A DNA stretch of 64,000 nt from Dromiciops gliroides (GCF_019393635.1 NC_057861.1:546750711-546814710); one strand, 5' to 3'. Shown: positions 21,124 through 31,510, counted from the stretch's first letter. Notes: generated from the letters alone by a model not told the origin. Numbers and translations are program-made.

Positions 21124-21768
21124 AAAGTAGAGAAGCCCAAAATAGAAAAACAGAAGGTTAATGGACTGAATTTGAATTAAAAAAAAAACAACTAAGAGAA
21201 TCAACAAATAAACAACCTAAAATAAGCACAAAAGAGGAGATATTAAAAATTAGAGGGAAAATGGGTAAATTGCAAAGAAAAAACCCACTGAAATTATAAA
21301 ACTAAAATTCTTGTTAAAAATAATAAAATTGATAAACCTTTAACTTTAAAGAAGAGAGTAGAAAATCAAATTAATAAAATAGCAAATAAAACAGGTGAAA
21401 TCACAGCAAAATCAGAAGAAATAAAAAAGAATAATTAGAATTTAGTATGCACAATTTTATGGTAACAAAACTGAGAACACAAAAGAAATAAAACAGATTA
21501 CAGTCAATTATCCATGAAATCATTCATTATGATCAATTGGAATTTATAACAGGAATGTATGGATGGTTCAACATTAGGAAAATAATAAGCATAAATAATC
21601 CTATTAAAACCAAAAACATCCCATACCATATGATCATCTCAATAGATGCAGAAAAAGCTTTTGGTGAAGTACAATACTGTTTTATGATTAAAGACCCAAT
21701 AAAGCATAGGCAGAGAGGGATCTTTTTTTAGTATCATAAAAATTATCTAAAATCAAAAGTAAACATCA

Positions 21769-21904
21769 AGGGCAGCTAGGTGGCACAGTAGATAAAGCAC
21801 TGGCCCTAGATTCAGGAGGACCTGAGTTCAAATCCCACCTCAGACACTTGACTCTAGCTGTGTGACTTTGGGCAAGTCACTTAACCCTCATTGCCCTAGG
21901 GGAA
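21769..21904 (+). mobile_element. WSINE1-like SINE, class A
   Basis: In L1 ORF2. TSD AGTAAACATCAA versus AGTAAGCATCAA. CACTTACTAGC is shortened to CTCTAGC. Confidence 0.9.
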
Positions 21905-22194
21905 AAGAAGTAAGCATCAAATGCAATGGGAATCTTTTCCAATAAATATAAGAGTACTCTTCCCACTATTATTTGATATAATGCTGGAAATGTTATCAAT
22001 AGCAATAAGACAAGAGAAAAAAATTAAAGGAATAAAGATAGGTAAAGAAGAGACAAATTTATCCATGTTTGCTGATGAGATGACAGTTTATTTGGAAAGC
22101 TCCAGAGAATCAGCAAAGATACTATATGAGACAAGTAGTAGCCTCAGCAAAGTTGGCAGGTTACAAAATAAATCCTCAAAAATCAATAGCATTT

Positions 22195-22351
22195 CAGGGC
22201 AGCTAGGTGGTGCAGTGGATAAAGCACTGGCCCTGGATCCAGGAGTACCTGAGTTCAAATCCAGCCTCAGACACTTGACACTAGCTGTGTGACCCTGGGC
22301 AAGTCACTTAACCCCAATTGCCTCACTAAAAAATAAAAAAACAAAACAAAA
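22195..22351 (+). mobile_element. WSINE1-like SINE, mixed class
   Basis: In L1 ORF2. Head of class A, 3' end of class B, TTGACACTAGC middle. Perfect TSD AAAAATCAATAGCATTT at 22178-22194 and 22352-22368. Confidence 0.93.
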
Positions 22352-22667
22352 CAAAAAATCAATAGCATTTCTATATAATAATAACAAAAGAGAAGAAGCA
22401 ATAGAAAGGGAAATCCCAATCCAAATAACTACAAAATGCATAAAATATCTGGGGATCAACCTCCCAAAGCACATAAAACACTTGTATAGACTCAATTACA
22501 AAGTTCTCCTTAAAGAATTGTAGAACAACCTAAATAACTGAAAGAATACTCAGAGCTCATGGATAGGCCATGTGAACATAACTAAAATGACAATACTACT
22601 AAAATTAATTTACACTTTTACTGCTTTACCAATCAAATTATCAATAAGATACTTTTGATTGATGTTG

Positions 22668-22900
22668 TTGTTTAGTTGATTAGTCATGTATAACTCTTCA
22701 TGTTCCCATCTGGAGTTTTCTTGGCAAAGATACTGGAGCGGTTTGTAATTTCCTTCTCTAGCTCATTTTACAGATGAGGAATTGAGGCAAACAGTTAAGT
22801 GACTTGCCCAGGTTCACAAAGCTAGTAAGTATCTGAGGCCAGATTTTTATCTTGATTCCAGGCCAGGAACTCCATGCAATAACACCACCTAACTGCCTTT
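22668..22900 (-). mobile_element. Mar1-type CORE-SINE, antisense
   Basis: TGTTGTTTAGTTGATTAGTC, AAGATACTGGAGCGGTTTG, TACAGATGAGGAATTGAGGC and the CORE/tRNA head at the right. Confidence 0.8.
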
Positions 22901-22904
22901 AGAA

Positions 22905-23200
22905 TACTTTACAGAGCTTGATACAATAGCACACCAAAAAATCAAAAGTAAATGCAGTAAAATTATGAAGATAAAGCAGGACACTAATGAAAAAAGATGA
23001 GAAGACATCCCCAACCCATTCCTTGGTGGATATGGGAGGTTCACAGATGTTACACATTGTACATGTTTTTGGCTTACTCGATATAGCCATAGGTAATGCT
23101 GATTTTTTTTCTTTCAAAATACTGCCCCCCAACTATTTGTCATATGAAATGGCTCTCAGGAAGGAGAACATCAATTAAAATTATTTTTTAAAGAGTAGAG
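22905..23200 (+). mobile_element. L1 3'UTR fragment (older subtype)
   Basis: AAAAAAGATGAGAAGACATC, GGATATGGGAGGTTCACAG, ACACATTGTACATG and ATGGCTCTCAGGAAGG match the 3'UTR copy at 35020-35250. Confidence 0.65.
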
Positions 23201-24050
23201 GAGCTACTTCATATAGAAGGGACAATGGAATATTTCCTACCCCTACATCCCTTTGAAGATGCAAAAACAAGACTCTAAACATATAAACCTACAGCAAGCA
23301 GGTTTAGAAGATGACTTTTTTCAAAGAAGAAAAAGTACTACCACAGAGTCAAATAACAAAGGGAGAAAAACTTTACCAAATTAAGTTATGAAACTGGTGG
23401 TTTCAAAATGAAAACTGGTTCAATGATAAAAAGAAAAAAAAATTAAAATAGTGTCAGAGCAATAGCGAGAGCGAGAGCAAGAACAAGAGAGAGCGAGAGA
23501 GAGAAAGAAAGAGAGAGGGCATTAGCTAGAATAAGTCAATACTTTTATTTACAAAATGTTCCTGAGCTCTCTTCAGGCCATAAACAAGCTACAGAAAGAA
23601 AATCACAGGAAAAAAGTCAGCAACAATTTAAATTTACTTAATGGATTTTTAGAGTCACATCATTTACTTAGAGGCTCAGAGCAAGCATAATGAAATTGTT
23701 GACTGAAATATGGAACATGGAGAGTGACATCCGGGAAAATAAAAGTAAAAGCACAAAGCACCAGCTTTCATGTTCACTCCTTACAAGGGAACCAGTAAGA
23801 AAATCTTTAACATTTTCATGACCATAGCTTTTTTTCTGATGCATAGAAGCAGGGCCTCATTCTGGGAAAACAAAGGCACACGAATCTGGTGTGACCTAAG
23901 TTATAAAACAGAAGTAAGGATCTGCTTTAGATCCCCAGAGACACATTCAAAGGGTACAATTAATAAATATAGAATTAAGACATTTTCCCTCTTAACTAGA
24001 GCATTAAGACAATGCTCAGGCTCATCTTTATCATGTTAAGAACCTTGGAT
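23201..24050. other. unassigned block
   Basis: About 850 bases without a recognised repeat, apart from a GAGCGA/GAGAGA purine tract at 23463-23518. The ORF at 23770-24039 has no recognisable domain. Confidence 0.45.
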
Positions 24051-24051
24051 A

Positions 24052-24272
24052 GGGGTTTGTTGTTTTTCAGTTGTGTCTGACTCTTAATGACCCCTTTTTA
24101 GGGGTTTTCTTAGCAAAAACACTGGAATGGGTTTCCATTTCCTTCTCCAGCTCATTTTACAGATGAGTTATGGAGGCAAATAGGGGATAAGTGACTTACC
24201 CAGGGTCACATGGCTACTGTCTAAAATGATTCCAAGCTCAGCACTCTAGCCACTGCACTATCTAGCTGCCCC
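24052..24272 (-). mobile_element. Mar1-type CORE-SINE, antisense
   Basis: GTTGTTTTTCAGTTGTGTCT, CACTGGAATGGGTTTCCATT and TCATTTTACAGATGAG, ending CTATCTAGCTGCCCC. Confidence 0.82.
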
Positions 24273-24429
24273 TTGGATAAGGGCATTAAGTCTTTGTGTG
24301 TGTGTGTAACCTGGAGAGGATACTGTGAGGACACTACTACAGAAACCATGTTGGGGTAGATGGAACAAAGCTAGAAAGGAGCTTACTTGGGGCAAAACCA
24401 AGGAATAGATTTGGTGAAGGAAGCTCTAC

Positions 24430-24605
24430 AGGAGTACTCAACATTTTTTGTGTCATGTTCTCCTTGGGCAGTCTGGTAAAGCCTATAGACCCCTTCTCAG
24501 AAAAATGTTTTTAAATACATAGAATTAAAATACATAGGATTACAAAGGAAAACAATTCTACCGAAATCCGGTTATAAAAATATTTTTTGAAAATTCATGA
24601 AACCA
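24430..24605 (-). mobile_element. mammalian hAT-type DNA transposon remnant
   Basis: CAGTCTGGTAAAGCCTATAG, ACCCCTTCTCAGAAAAATG, ACATAGGATTACAAAGGAAA and GGTTATAAAAATATTTTTTG follow a common mammalian nonautonomous hAT repeat in antisense. The exact family name is not given because I cannot verify it. Confidence 0.5.
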
Positions 24606-25100
24606 TTGAAATCTATCCCCAAGGGGGGGCAGAGCCAAGATGGCAGAGGAAAGGCTGTAACTTTTAGAGGTCCCAACACAATCTGTCCACATACCTTCAA
24701 AAAAATTCCATAAGACAATTTTTGGAGCAGCATAACCCACAAATGAACAGAGTAAGATAATTTTCCAGCTAAAGATGGCTCAAAAGGGTGGCAGGGAGCT
24801 CTGCTGTACCGGGTGAGAAAGGAGCGTACTATGTGGTGAAGATCCAGCCCCAGGCAGGCTGTGCCTCCACAGCCTTGGAATCATCAACATCAGTGGCTAC
24901 TTATAAAACTTGGCTCACAGACCAGTGAGGGGATCCACCTGTTGGCTGGGCGGGGCGGGGGGGGGGGGAATAGTAGGGGTCTCTGCTGGAGCAGAGGCAG
25001 AACATTTCTGTGTTGCTCAGGAAGCAGACTTGAGTGGCAACCATAGAGAATCAGATTTCAATCAGATTTCTGCTTCTGGGTTAAAGAGCAGTTGGTCTCG

Positions 25101-25243
25101 GGGGCGGCTAGGTGGTGCAGTGGATAAAGCACCGGCCCTGGATTCAGGAGTTCCTGAGTTCAAATCCGGCCTCAGACACTTGACACTTACTAGCTGTGTG
25201 ACCCTGGGCAAGTCACTTAACCCCATTGCCCTGTAAAAAAAAA
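25101..25243 (+). mobile_element. WSINE1-like SINE, class A
   Basis: In the L1 5'UTR. TSD AAAGAGCAGTTGGTC versus AAAGAGCAGTTGATC. Confidence 0.92.
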
Positions 25244-25396
25244 AAAAGAGCAGTTGATCCTTGATTACTTACAGACCAGGCTGGCTGAGAATAAGCCTCT
25301 CCTTAAACTGTAGCACCTGGGACTCCCTGAAGTTTGGGATAATTCATCCTGGAAGCAGTATTCCACTTGAAGAAGGAGTTAAAAGCCAAGAAATAG

Positions 25397-26384
25397 GTGG
25401 GCAAGATGAGCAGGCAGAAAAAGCAGTGGACCATTGAAAGTTTCTTTGGTGACAAGGTAGATCAAAATACATCCTCAGGAGAAGATAACAAAGTCAAAGC
25501 TCCAATATCCAAAGCTTCCAAGAAAAATATGAATTGGTCTCAGGCCATGGAATCACTCAAAAAGGACTTTGAAAATAAAGTAAGAGAGGTAGAGGGAAAA
25601 GTAAGAGAGGTAGAAGGAAAAAAATGGAAAGAGAAATGAGAGTAATGCAGTAGTGTCATGAAAAAAAAGTCAACCTTGAAAAGCCAAATTGGCCAAATGG
25701 AAAAGGAGGTACAAAAGCTCTCTGAAGAAAATCATTGCTTAAGAATTAGAATAGAGCAAATAGAAGCTAATGACTTTATGAGAAATCAAGGCACAATACA
25801 GCAAATCCAAATGAATAAAAAAAATGGAGGGCAATGTGAACTATCTCCTTGGAAAAATAGCTGACCTGGAAAATAGATACAAGAGAGATAATTTGAAAAT
25901 TATTGGACCACCTGAAAACCATGATCAAAAAAAGAGCTTAGACATTATCTTCCAAGAAATTGTCAGGGAAAATTGTCCTGATATTCTAGAACCAGAAGGT
26001 AAAAATATAAATTGAAAGAATCTACCAACCACCTCCTGAAAGAGATCCCAAAATGAAAACTTCAAAATTCCAGAGATCCCAGTCAAGGAGAAAATATTGC
26101 AAGTAGCCAGAAAGAAACAATTCAAGTACTGTGGAGCTACAGTCAGTACAACACAAGATCTAGCAGCATCTACATTAAAGGATCAGAGGGCATGGAATAT
26201 GATATTCTGGAGGGCAAAGGAACTGGGATTACAACCAAAAATCACCTACCCAACAAAACTGTGTATAATCTTTCAGGGGGAAAAATTGGACTTCAATGAA
26301 AAAGAGGACTTTCAGGAATTCATGATGAAAAGACCTGAACTGAATAGAAAATTTGATTTTCAAATACAAGACCCTAGAGGGTAA
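25397..26384 (+). pseudogene. L1 ORF1 (ORF1p), frameshifted
   Basis: Pieces in different frames: N-terminus MGKMSRQKKQWTIESFFGDK; coiled coil with SLKKDFENKVREVEGK and, after breaks, SEENHCLRIRIEQIEAND; RRM start NYLLGKIADLENRYKRDN (about 25824); then IIFQEIVRENCPDILEP. The C-terminal domain starts near 26097 (QVARKKQFKYCG) and holds GLQPKITYPTKLCI and LDFNEKEDFQEFMMKRPEL, ending at 26384. At least two frameshifts and a stop (about 25638) make it non-functional. ORF1p coats L1 RNA in cytoplasmic RNPs. Confidence 0.88.
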
Positions 26385-26577
26385 ATAAGAAAAAGAAATC
26401 ATGAGGGATGTTAAAAGGTTAAACTGTTTATATTCTTACATAGGAAGATGATACTTCTAACTCATAAGAATTTTCTCAGTATTAGGGCAGCTGAAAGGAA
26501 TATACTCAGACAGAGGACACAGGTGTGAATTGAATATGAAGAGATGGTATCTGTAAAACATTTATTTTGTGTTTATT

Positions 26578-26692
26578 TTTTTGTGGGGTGCACAGGGGTG
26601 GGGTGGCTTATGTCTGGGTCTGGATTTGGGCTCGGGGCCTCCTAGGTCTAGGGCTGGTGCTTTGTCTACTGTGTCACCTAGGTAACCCATGA
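26578..26692 (-). repeat. SINE-derived segment inside the L1 inter-ORF spacer
   Basis: Read on the minus strand: GGTTACCTAGGTGACACAGT, AGACAAAGCACCAGCCCTAG, then AAATCCAGACCCAGACATAA. This is the WSINE/CORE head with private changes (GACACAGT, GACAAAG, GACATAAG). The same segment with the same private changes and the same spacer-side junction (CATGATGACA.CTTTA) occurs at 48733-48870 in another L1. Confidence 0.75.
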
Positions 26693-27337
26693 TGACATCT
26701 TTAAAATAAAGTTAAGTGGTAAATGGAATGCACTGGAAGAAAGGGAAAGGGAGAAGTGGACTGGGGAAAAGTAGCTCACATAAAAGAAATAAGAAAAAGC
26801 TTATGGAGTGGAGGGGAAGATGGGGAAGGAGCAGGGGAGTGAGTGACCCTTACTCTCATCAGAATTGGCTCAAAGAGGGAATAACATACTCACTCAAGTG
26901 GGTATAGTAATATATACTATAATAGGGGAATATATAATATAATAGGGGAAGGAGATAAGAGGAGAGAGGTGAAGGAAGGGAGGGCAGATTGGGGGAGGAG
27001 GCAGTAAAAAGCAAAACAATTTCAAGGAGGGATAGGGTGAAGAAAGATAGAAAATAGAGTAAATGTCAAGGGGAGGGAATAGGATGGAAGGCAATATAGT
27101 TAGCAATAGTAACTGTGAAAGAAATGATGAGCAGGATGCTATCAGAAGGACTTATGAAAAATGCAATCCATCTATAGAGAAAGTACTGATGGTATCTGAA
27201 TAATCATTGAACTGCATGATAACTTCTTACCTGGAAAAAGACTTAATCATGTGTTAAAGTAAAGGATTGGGTGAGGTCCTTATGATTCTCTGACTTCTTG
27301 GGGATATAGGAACAAGAAATTGAAAGAATAGATCCAG

Positions 27338-27479
27338 CAGCTAGATGGTGCAGTGGATAAAGCACTGGCCCTGGATTCAGGAGGACCTGAGTTCAAATCC
27401 AACTTCTGACACTTGACACTTACTAGCTGTGTGATCTTGGGCAAGTCACTTAACCCTCATTGTCCTGCCCCCCAAAAAA

Positions 27480-27480
<1 letters not shown>
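27338..27480 (+). mobile_element. WSINE1-like SINE, class A
   Basis: Head slightly truncated (CAGCTAGATGGTGCAGTGG). The tail runs straight into the (TG)n tract. Confidence 0.88.

Positions 27481-27481
<1 letters not shown>

Positions 27482-27517
<36 letters not shown>
27482..27517. repeat. (TG)n microsatellite
   Basis: About 17 TG units starting within the A tail of the preceding SINE. Confidence 0.96.
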
Positions 27518-27518
<1 letters not shown>

Positions 27519-28138
27519 AAGAATAAATCCCAAAGAAAGGGACTTTTACTCATCTTTTTCATACCAATGGCTACCTCTAAAGTATCTACTTCTGGAAGAG
27601 TCCAATCATTTTTCCTGCATCTGATCTCAGAAAACTTGGGAGAACAAAGACTTCATGGAAAAATGCTCCTTCCTGCTACTTCTAATGCACATGCATATGT
27701 GTCCATCAACTGTTCACCAAACAGTTCTAGCTCTTGATTATGAAAATAAAGTATATGTAAGGTCACTTTTAATTTTTTTTTTACTGGTTTCACTATTCAT
27801 CCTGTATCTGTAATTTTGGCTTAATTATTACCCAAGCGGTCATCTGTCTTCCATGGTAAATGGGCAAGTAGAGAGGCTTTTAATTGACAGGAGTGATAAA
27901 AATAGGGAAATGAAGAAAATGCCAAGTCTTCAAAGAAATATAAGGGGAATTCTTACACAGCCAAGTTCTCCCACATTGCGTAATATGTACTAATTTATGA
28001 TTAATGGGAAAGAAGGAAATAAACCTATTAAAAATTCAGTCAAGCAAATTCCAATGGTACATAGTTCAACAAATTAGAAAATTTGTGCTATACTAAAACT
28101 AGACCTAGGAAGTCAAGATATGAGGCAGGTCCCTTAAT
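27518..28138. other. no recognisable feature
   Basis: About 620 bases that look single-copy. No coding or RNA feature supported. Confidence 0.45.
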
Positions 28139-28142
28139 TGTG

Positions 28143-29062
28143 GGTAGGTGGTACAGTGGATAGAGGGCTAAGCCTGGAGTCAGAAAGACGGGAGTTCAAA
28201 TCCAGATTCAGACACTTATTAGTTGTATGACCCTAGGCAAGTTATTTAAATGCTGTATGCCTCAGTTTCCTCATCTGTAAAATGTGGACAGTAATAGGAC
28301 CTACCTCCCAGGGAAGTTGTGAGGATCAAATGACATAATAAAGGTAAAGCACTTGATGTGTGGGGGTGAATTTAATTGATCAGATTTATTGTGAGGCATC
28401 CTAAAGACTTACAAGACTCAGTGACTCAGTTTCCCAAGTTTCATTGAAATACTGTGATAACCACAGGGGCACGACTAGGAGGTGTCTCAAATAGAGGGAA
28501 GAAGAATAGTTATACATATAGTGAGAAAAAGTAGGTTATGTCCTCATTATCTTTATCTCCTTCTTAGGGGACGTTCATGGGAGGTCTTATCCTAGTTTGG
28601 ACTTCCTTGGGTCCTAAGACAACCCCTGAGGCAGGTACCTTTTTCCTTGGAGGTGTGTTTTGAGGGTCTACATGTCATAAGGTGAACCTAAGGAAACATT
28701 TTGCCTTTTCTGCACATGTTCCTAAAGACATGCTTAAACTTGTCAGACCCAGAGGGTCTCTGTGTTGATGGTATCTCTTTACTTTAAGATCTGGTTTCTA
28801 GGTGTCCTGTCATCTAGGAATATTAATGTCTATTAATGGTTAATGGTCCCTATACTGTCTCTGTTGATGGTGAGGGTTGATAGGGACAAACCCTCTTGGT
28901 TACTATAAGAACACAAACCTTAGTTTCTCTATGAACCCTTTTAGGTACTATTAATAAGGGCCCAAGCCTCAGTTTATTGGTTAACTCCATTTTAGCCTCC
29001 TCCATCACACTTAGCATAGTGATAGACAAAAAGAGAGCTATATAAATGTTAGCTGCTGCTGC
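28143..29062 (+). mobile_element. MIR-type CORE-SINE split by an LTR
   Basis: 28143-28353 holds head, CORE (TTGTATGACCCTAGGCAAGT), CCTCAGTTTCCTCATCTGTA and AGGTAAAGCACT. 29008-29062 continues exactly with CACTTAGCATAGTG and CTATATAAATGTTAGCTGCT. Removing the LTR and one TSD restores the expected order. Confidence 0.88.
28354..29007 (-). mobile_element. solo LTR, endogenous retrovirus (family 1)
   Basis: 654-base unit starting TGATGTG and ending CATCA, so TG...CA ends, flanked by the 4-base TSD CACT (28350-28353, 29008-29011) in a CORE-SINE. Minus-strand orientation is inferred from homology to 59446-59843, whose plus strand has AATAAA. A 4-base TSD is usual for gammaretrovirus-like (class I) ERVs. 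No internal region. Confidence 0.85.
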
Positions 29063-29079
29063 TGCCATTGTTGCTGTTT

Positions 29080-29600
29080 TTATTATTTACTGCCAAGATT
29101 CTTATATGGGTCTGGCCTTACTCAGAGGTTTTCTCCTAGGGAAGCTAAATGGAAGGACCTAAGAAGTAAAGGGAGATAAATGGGGACAAAGATAGCTCCT
29201 CATTCAAGCCTCTCCTACCCCCCTGGGAGATAAGCCCATTGGGTGTGGTTGCTACCTGAGTTGCACCTGGGGACAGAGATACCACTACACCAGATTCAAG
29301 CCTTTCCAATCCCACCCCTCATTCAAGCTTTCCTCACCCCCAAAAGGAACTTTCCATAGTCAGGTGGTCACCCCATCAGTGCCCCCTCAATCTGTCCTCT
29401 ATAAAGGCTTTGGCCTCCCTTCCAGACGTCTCTAAGAAATCCTCTCTCCTCAAGGTGAAGTCTTTGACTTCCCTCTTGGTCACTTTCTCTAAGAGTCCAA
29501 ATCAAAAACTACTTTATTGTAATTGGATTGTGTGGAGAGTTGTAATTCTTTAAAGAGAAATACCTAAGGACGCCCACCACCTATTTCCCCATGACAATTT
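29080..29600 (+). mobile_element. LTR, endogenous retrovirus (family 2, copy 1)
   Basis: Shares with 62058-62627 the order CTCAGAGGTTTTCTCC, GGGAGATAAGCCCATTGGGT, GGAACTTTCCATAGTCAGGT, CCTCTATAAAGGC (TATA box near 29400) and TAATTCTTTAAAGAGAAAT. Both ends are uncertain and no TSD is visible. A SINE sits at its right end. Confidence 0.75.
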
Positions 29601-29601
29601 T

Positions 29602-29747
29602 TTTTTTTTGCTGGGCCATGGGGTTAAGTGACTTGCCCAGGGTCACACAGCTAGTAAGTGTCAAGTATCTGAGGCCAGATTTGAACTCAGGTACTCCTGA
29701 ATCCAGGGCCGGTGCTCTATCCACTGCGCCACCTAGCTGCCCCCCCC
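29602..29747 (-). mobile_element. WSINE1-like SINE, mixed class
   Basis: Perfect TSD ATGACAATTTT at 29591-29601 and 29748-29758. CTGGGCCATGGGG tail variant. Confidence 0.92.
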
Positions 29748-29774
29748 ATGACAATTTTAACCCAGGTCTTTTAA

Positions 29775-30178
29775 TTAAGGTTAGGTTGCACAGTGGATAG
29801 GATGCTATACCTAGAGTCCAGAAGACCTGATTTCAAATCCAGCCTCAGACACTTACAAGTTGTATGACCCTGGGAAAGTCACTTAACATCTATTTGCCTG
29901 TGTTTCCTCAACTGTAAAATCTGCATAGTAATAGCACCTACCTCTCAGGGTTTTTTTGGTTTTGTTTTTTTTTTTAGTGAGGCAATTGGGGTTAAGTGAC
30001 TTGCCCAGGGTCACACAGCCAGCAAGTGTTAAGTGTCTGAGGCTGGATTTGAACCCAGGTACCCCTGACTCCAGGGCCGGAGCTCTATCCACCTAGCTGC
30101 CCCTCAGGGTTTTCTTGAGACTCAAATGAGATGACTTTTGTAAAGCACACAGTGCTTAATAAATGCTTGTTTCTTTCC
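29775..30178 (+). mobile_element. MIR-type CORE-SINE split by a SINE
   Basis: Head AGGTTGCACAGTGGATAGGA, CORE TTGTATGACCCTGGGAAAGT, then after the inserted SINE GAGACTCAAATGAGATGAC and GTGCTTAATAAATGCTTG. Confidence 0.85.
29955..30103 (-). mobile_element. WSINE1-like SINE, class B
   Basis: TSD CTCAGGGTTTT just left of the tail and at about 30104. The ACTGCGC part of the head is deleted. Confidence 0.9.
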
Positions 30179-30244
30179 TTTCATATGCATTCTAGTGTCC
30201 TTTCCTTTGTACTACTATGCCTCAAATAGATGGTTTAAATAGAT

Positions 30245-30366
30245 AGTTAAGTGACTTGCCCAGGGTCACACAGTTAGTAAGTGTCAAGTGTCTGAGGCTG
30301 GATTTGAACTCAGGTACTCCTGAATCCAGGGCCAGTGCTCTATCCACTGCGCCACCTAGCTGCCCC
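30245..30366 (-). mobile_element. WSINE1-like SINE lacking its 3' tail
   Basis: Homology starts abruptly at GTTAAGTGACTTGCCC. The GGGCAATGA terminus and A tail are absent, while the head is intact. No convincing TSD. Confidence 0.85.
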
Positions 30367-30692
30367 AAATGGTTAATTCTTACTCTAACTTTTCATGTTT
30401 ATATTTCATGAAAGAAACTTGCTGAGTTTTTTAGACTTTAATTACTAAGAAAACCTCTTTTTGTAAGCTGGGGAAAAGAGGCATGGGATAGAGACAGGGA
30501 CTGGATTTAGGATTTCCTTTGTATAGGGAACCCTTGGAGGGAGAAGCTCCCTTTACCAATATATGTGTGGCTCCTTCTTTGCAATTTATAATCCTAGAGA
30601 GTTGTCTAGAACACAGATGTCAAATCCACAGTCAACCCAGAGGCCAATAGAAGCAAATTAAAGTGAAATTACAAAAATAAATAAAAATATAC
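30367..30692. other. no recognisable feature
   Basis: Unassigned; no ORF or repeat recognised. Confidence 0.45.
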
Positions 30693-30694
30693 AT

Positions 30695-30912
30695 TTTTGT
30701 TGTTGTTTAGTTGATTTGTTGTGTCCAATTCTTTGTGACTCTACTTTTGAGAGATTTTCTTGGCAAAGATACTAGAGTGGTTTGCCATTTCCTGTCCCAG
30801 CTCATTTTGAAGATGAGGAAACAGAGGCAAAGCTAGGAGGCCAGATTTGAACCTCAGGTCTTCCTGACTCCAGGGCCAACATTCTATTCACTGCACCACC
30901 TAGTTGCTTCAA
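30695..30912 (-). mobile_element. Mar1-type CORE-SINE, antisense
   Basis: TTGTTGTTTAGTTGATTTGT, CAAAGATACTAGAGTGGTTT, GAAGATGAGGAAACAGAGG and the head CTGCACCACCTAGTTGC. Part of the CORE is deleted. Confidence 0.82.
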
Positions 30913-31061
30913 AATACAGTAGAACTTGAATAATTTTAGTATGTGGTTTTCTGAGTCAAAATGTGGCCCACAGGGATCCTTATATACAACTTCATGGTTC
31001 TGTTTTTATTTAAATTTGACACCATAGACCTAGAGCACTGAGAGATAAAACAACATGACTT

Positions 31062-31227
31062 GGGGCAGCTAGGTGGCGCAGTGGATAGAGCACTGACCCT
31101 GGATTGAGGAGGACCTGAGTTCAAATCCAGCCTCAGGCACTTAACACTTACTAGCTGTGTGACCCTGGGCAAGTCAATTAACCCCAATTGCCTCACCAAA
31201 AAACAACAACAAAAACCAAAAAAACCA
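31062..31227 (+). mobile_element. WSINE1-like SINE, class B
   Basis: Complete with a long CAACAA/CCAAA tail. TSD AAACAACATGACTTG versus AAAACATGACTTG. Confidence 0.9.
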
Positions 31228-31254
31228 AAACATGACTTGCCCAGGGTTTCATTT

Positions 31255-31510
31255 AGGGGCCGGACTGGATAATAAGAGCTAACACTCAAATAGGGCCTCT
31301 TATGTGCCAAGCACTTACAAATATTATCCCATGCATCCTCACAACAACCCTGGGAGATAAGTGCTAGTCTTATTCCTATTTGACAGATGAAGACACTGAG
31401 GCATACAGATTCAGTTACCTATCCAAGGTCACATACCCAGTAAGTGTCTTAGGCCAAATCTGAATTCAGGTGTTCCTGACTCCAGATTACATGCTCTCTC
31501 CTCTGCACCA
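31255..31510 (-). mobile_element. MIR-type CORE-SINE, antisense
   Basis: TGTGCCAAGCACTTACAAAT, CATCCTCACAACAACCCTGG, GATGAAGACACTGAGGCAT and CCAAGGTCACATACCCAGTA. Confidence 0.85.

Larger units (their letters stand above)
21190..22665 (+). pseudogene. L1 ORF2 (reverse transcriptase) fragment, defective
   Basis: After a diverged start, 21537-21680 encodes a reverse transcriptase palm block (LEFITGMYGWFNIRK, then MIISIDAEKAFGEV). 21950-22170 encodes LLFDIMLEMLSIAIRQ, then the catalytic region as F-A-D-E-M where active L1s have F-A-D-D: the second catalytic aspartate is replaced. Two SINEs interrupt it and stop codons occur. Further ORF2 sequence runs to about 22660. ORF2p supplies endonuclease and reverse transcriptase in L1; neither could be made here. 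Confidence 0.85.
24624..27335 (+). mobile_element. ORF2-less L1 (HAL1-like): 5'UTR, ORF1, spacer, 3'UTR
   Basis: Starts GGGGGGCAGAGCCAAGATGG, the usual L1 5'UTR start. The ORF1 remnant occupies about 25397-26384. An inter-ORF purine-rich spacer (about 26385-27115) follows. At about 27120 the sequence passes directly to AATGATGAGCAGGATG and then to a 3'UTR-like TGAAAAATGCAATCCATC, skipping nearly all of ORF2. HAL1 (half-L1) elements are known L1 derivatives keeping only ORF1; this fits that class by structure. Last about 80 bases are not placed. Confidence 0.75.

Noticed and set aside
27486..27737. Cys-Val-rich N-terminus suggesting a secreted peptide
   Set aside because: The (TG)n repeat produces the C-V string; no homologous continuation.
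28354..29600. Complete provirus between two LTRs
   Set aside because: The LTRs at 28354 and 29080 belong to different families and opposite orientations, with only CORE-SINE sequence between them. No gag, pol or env.
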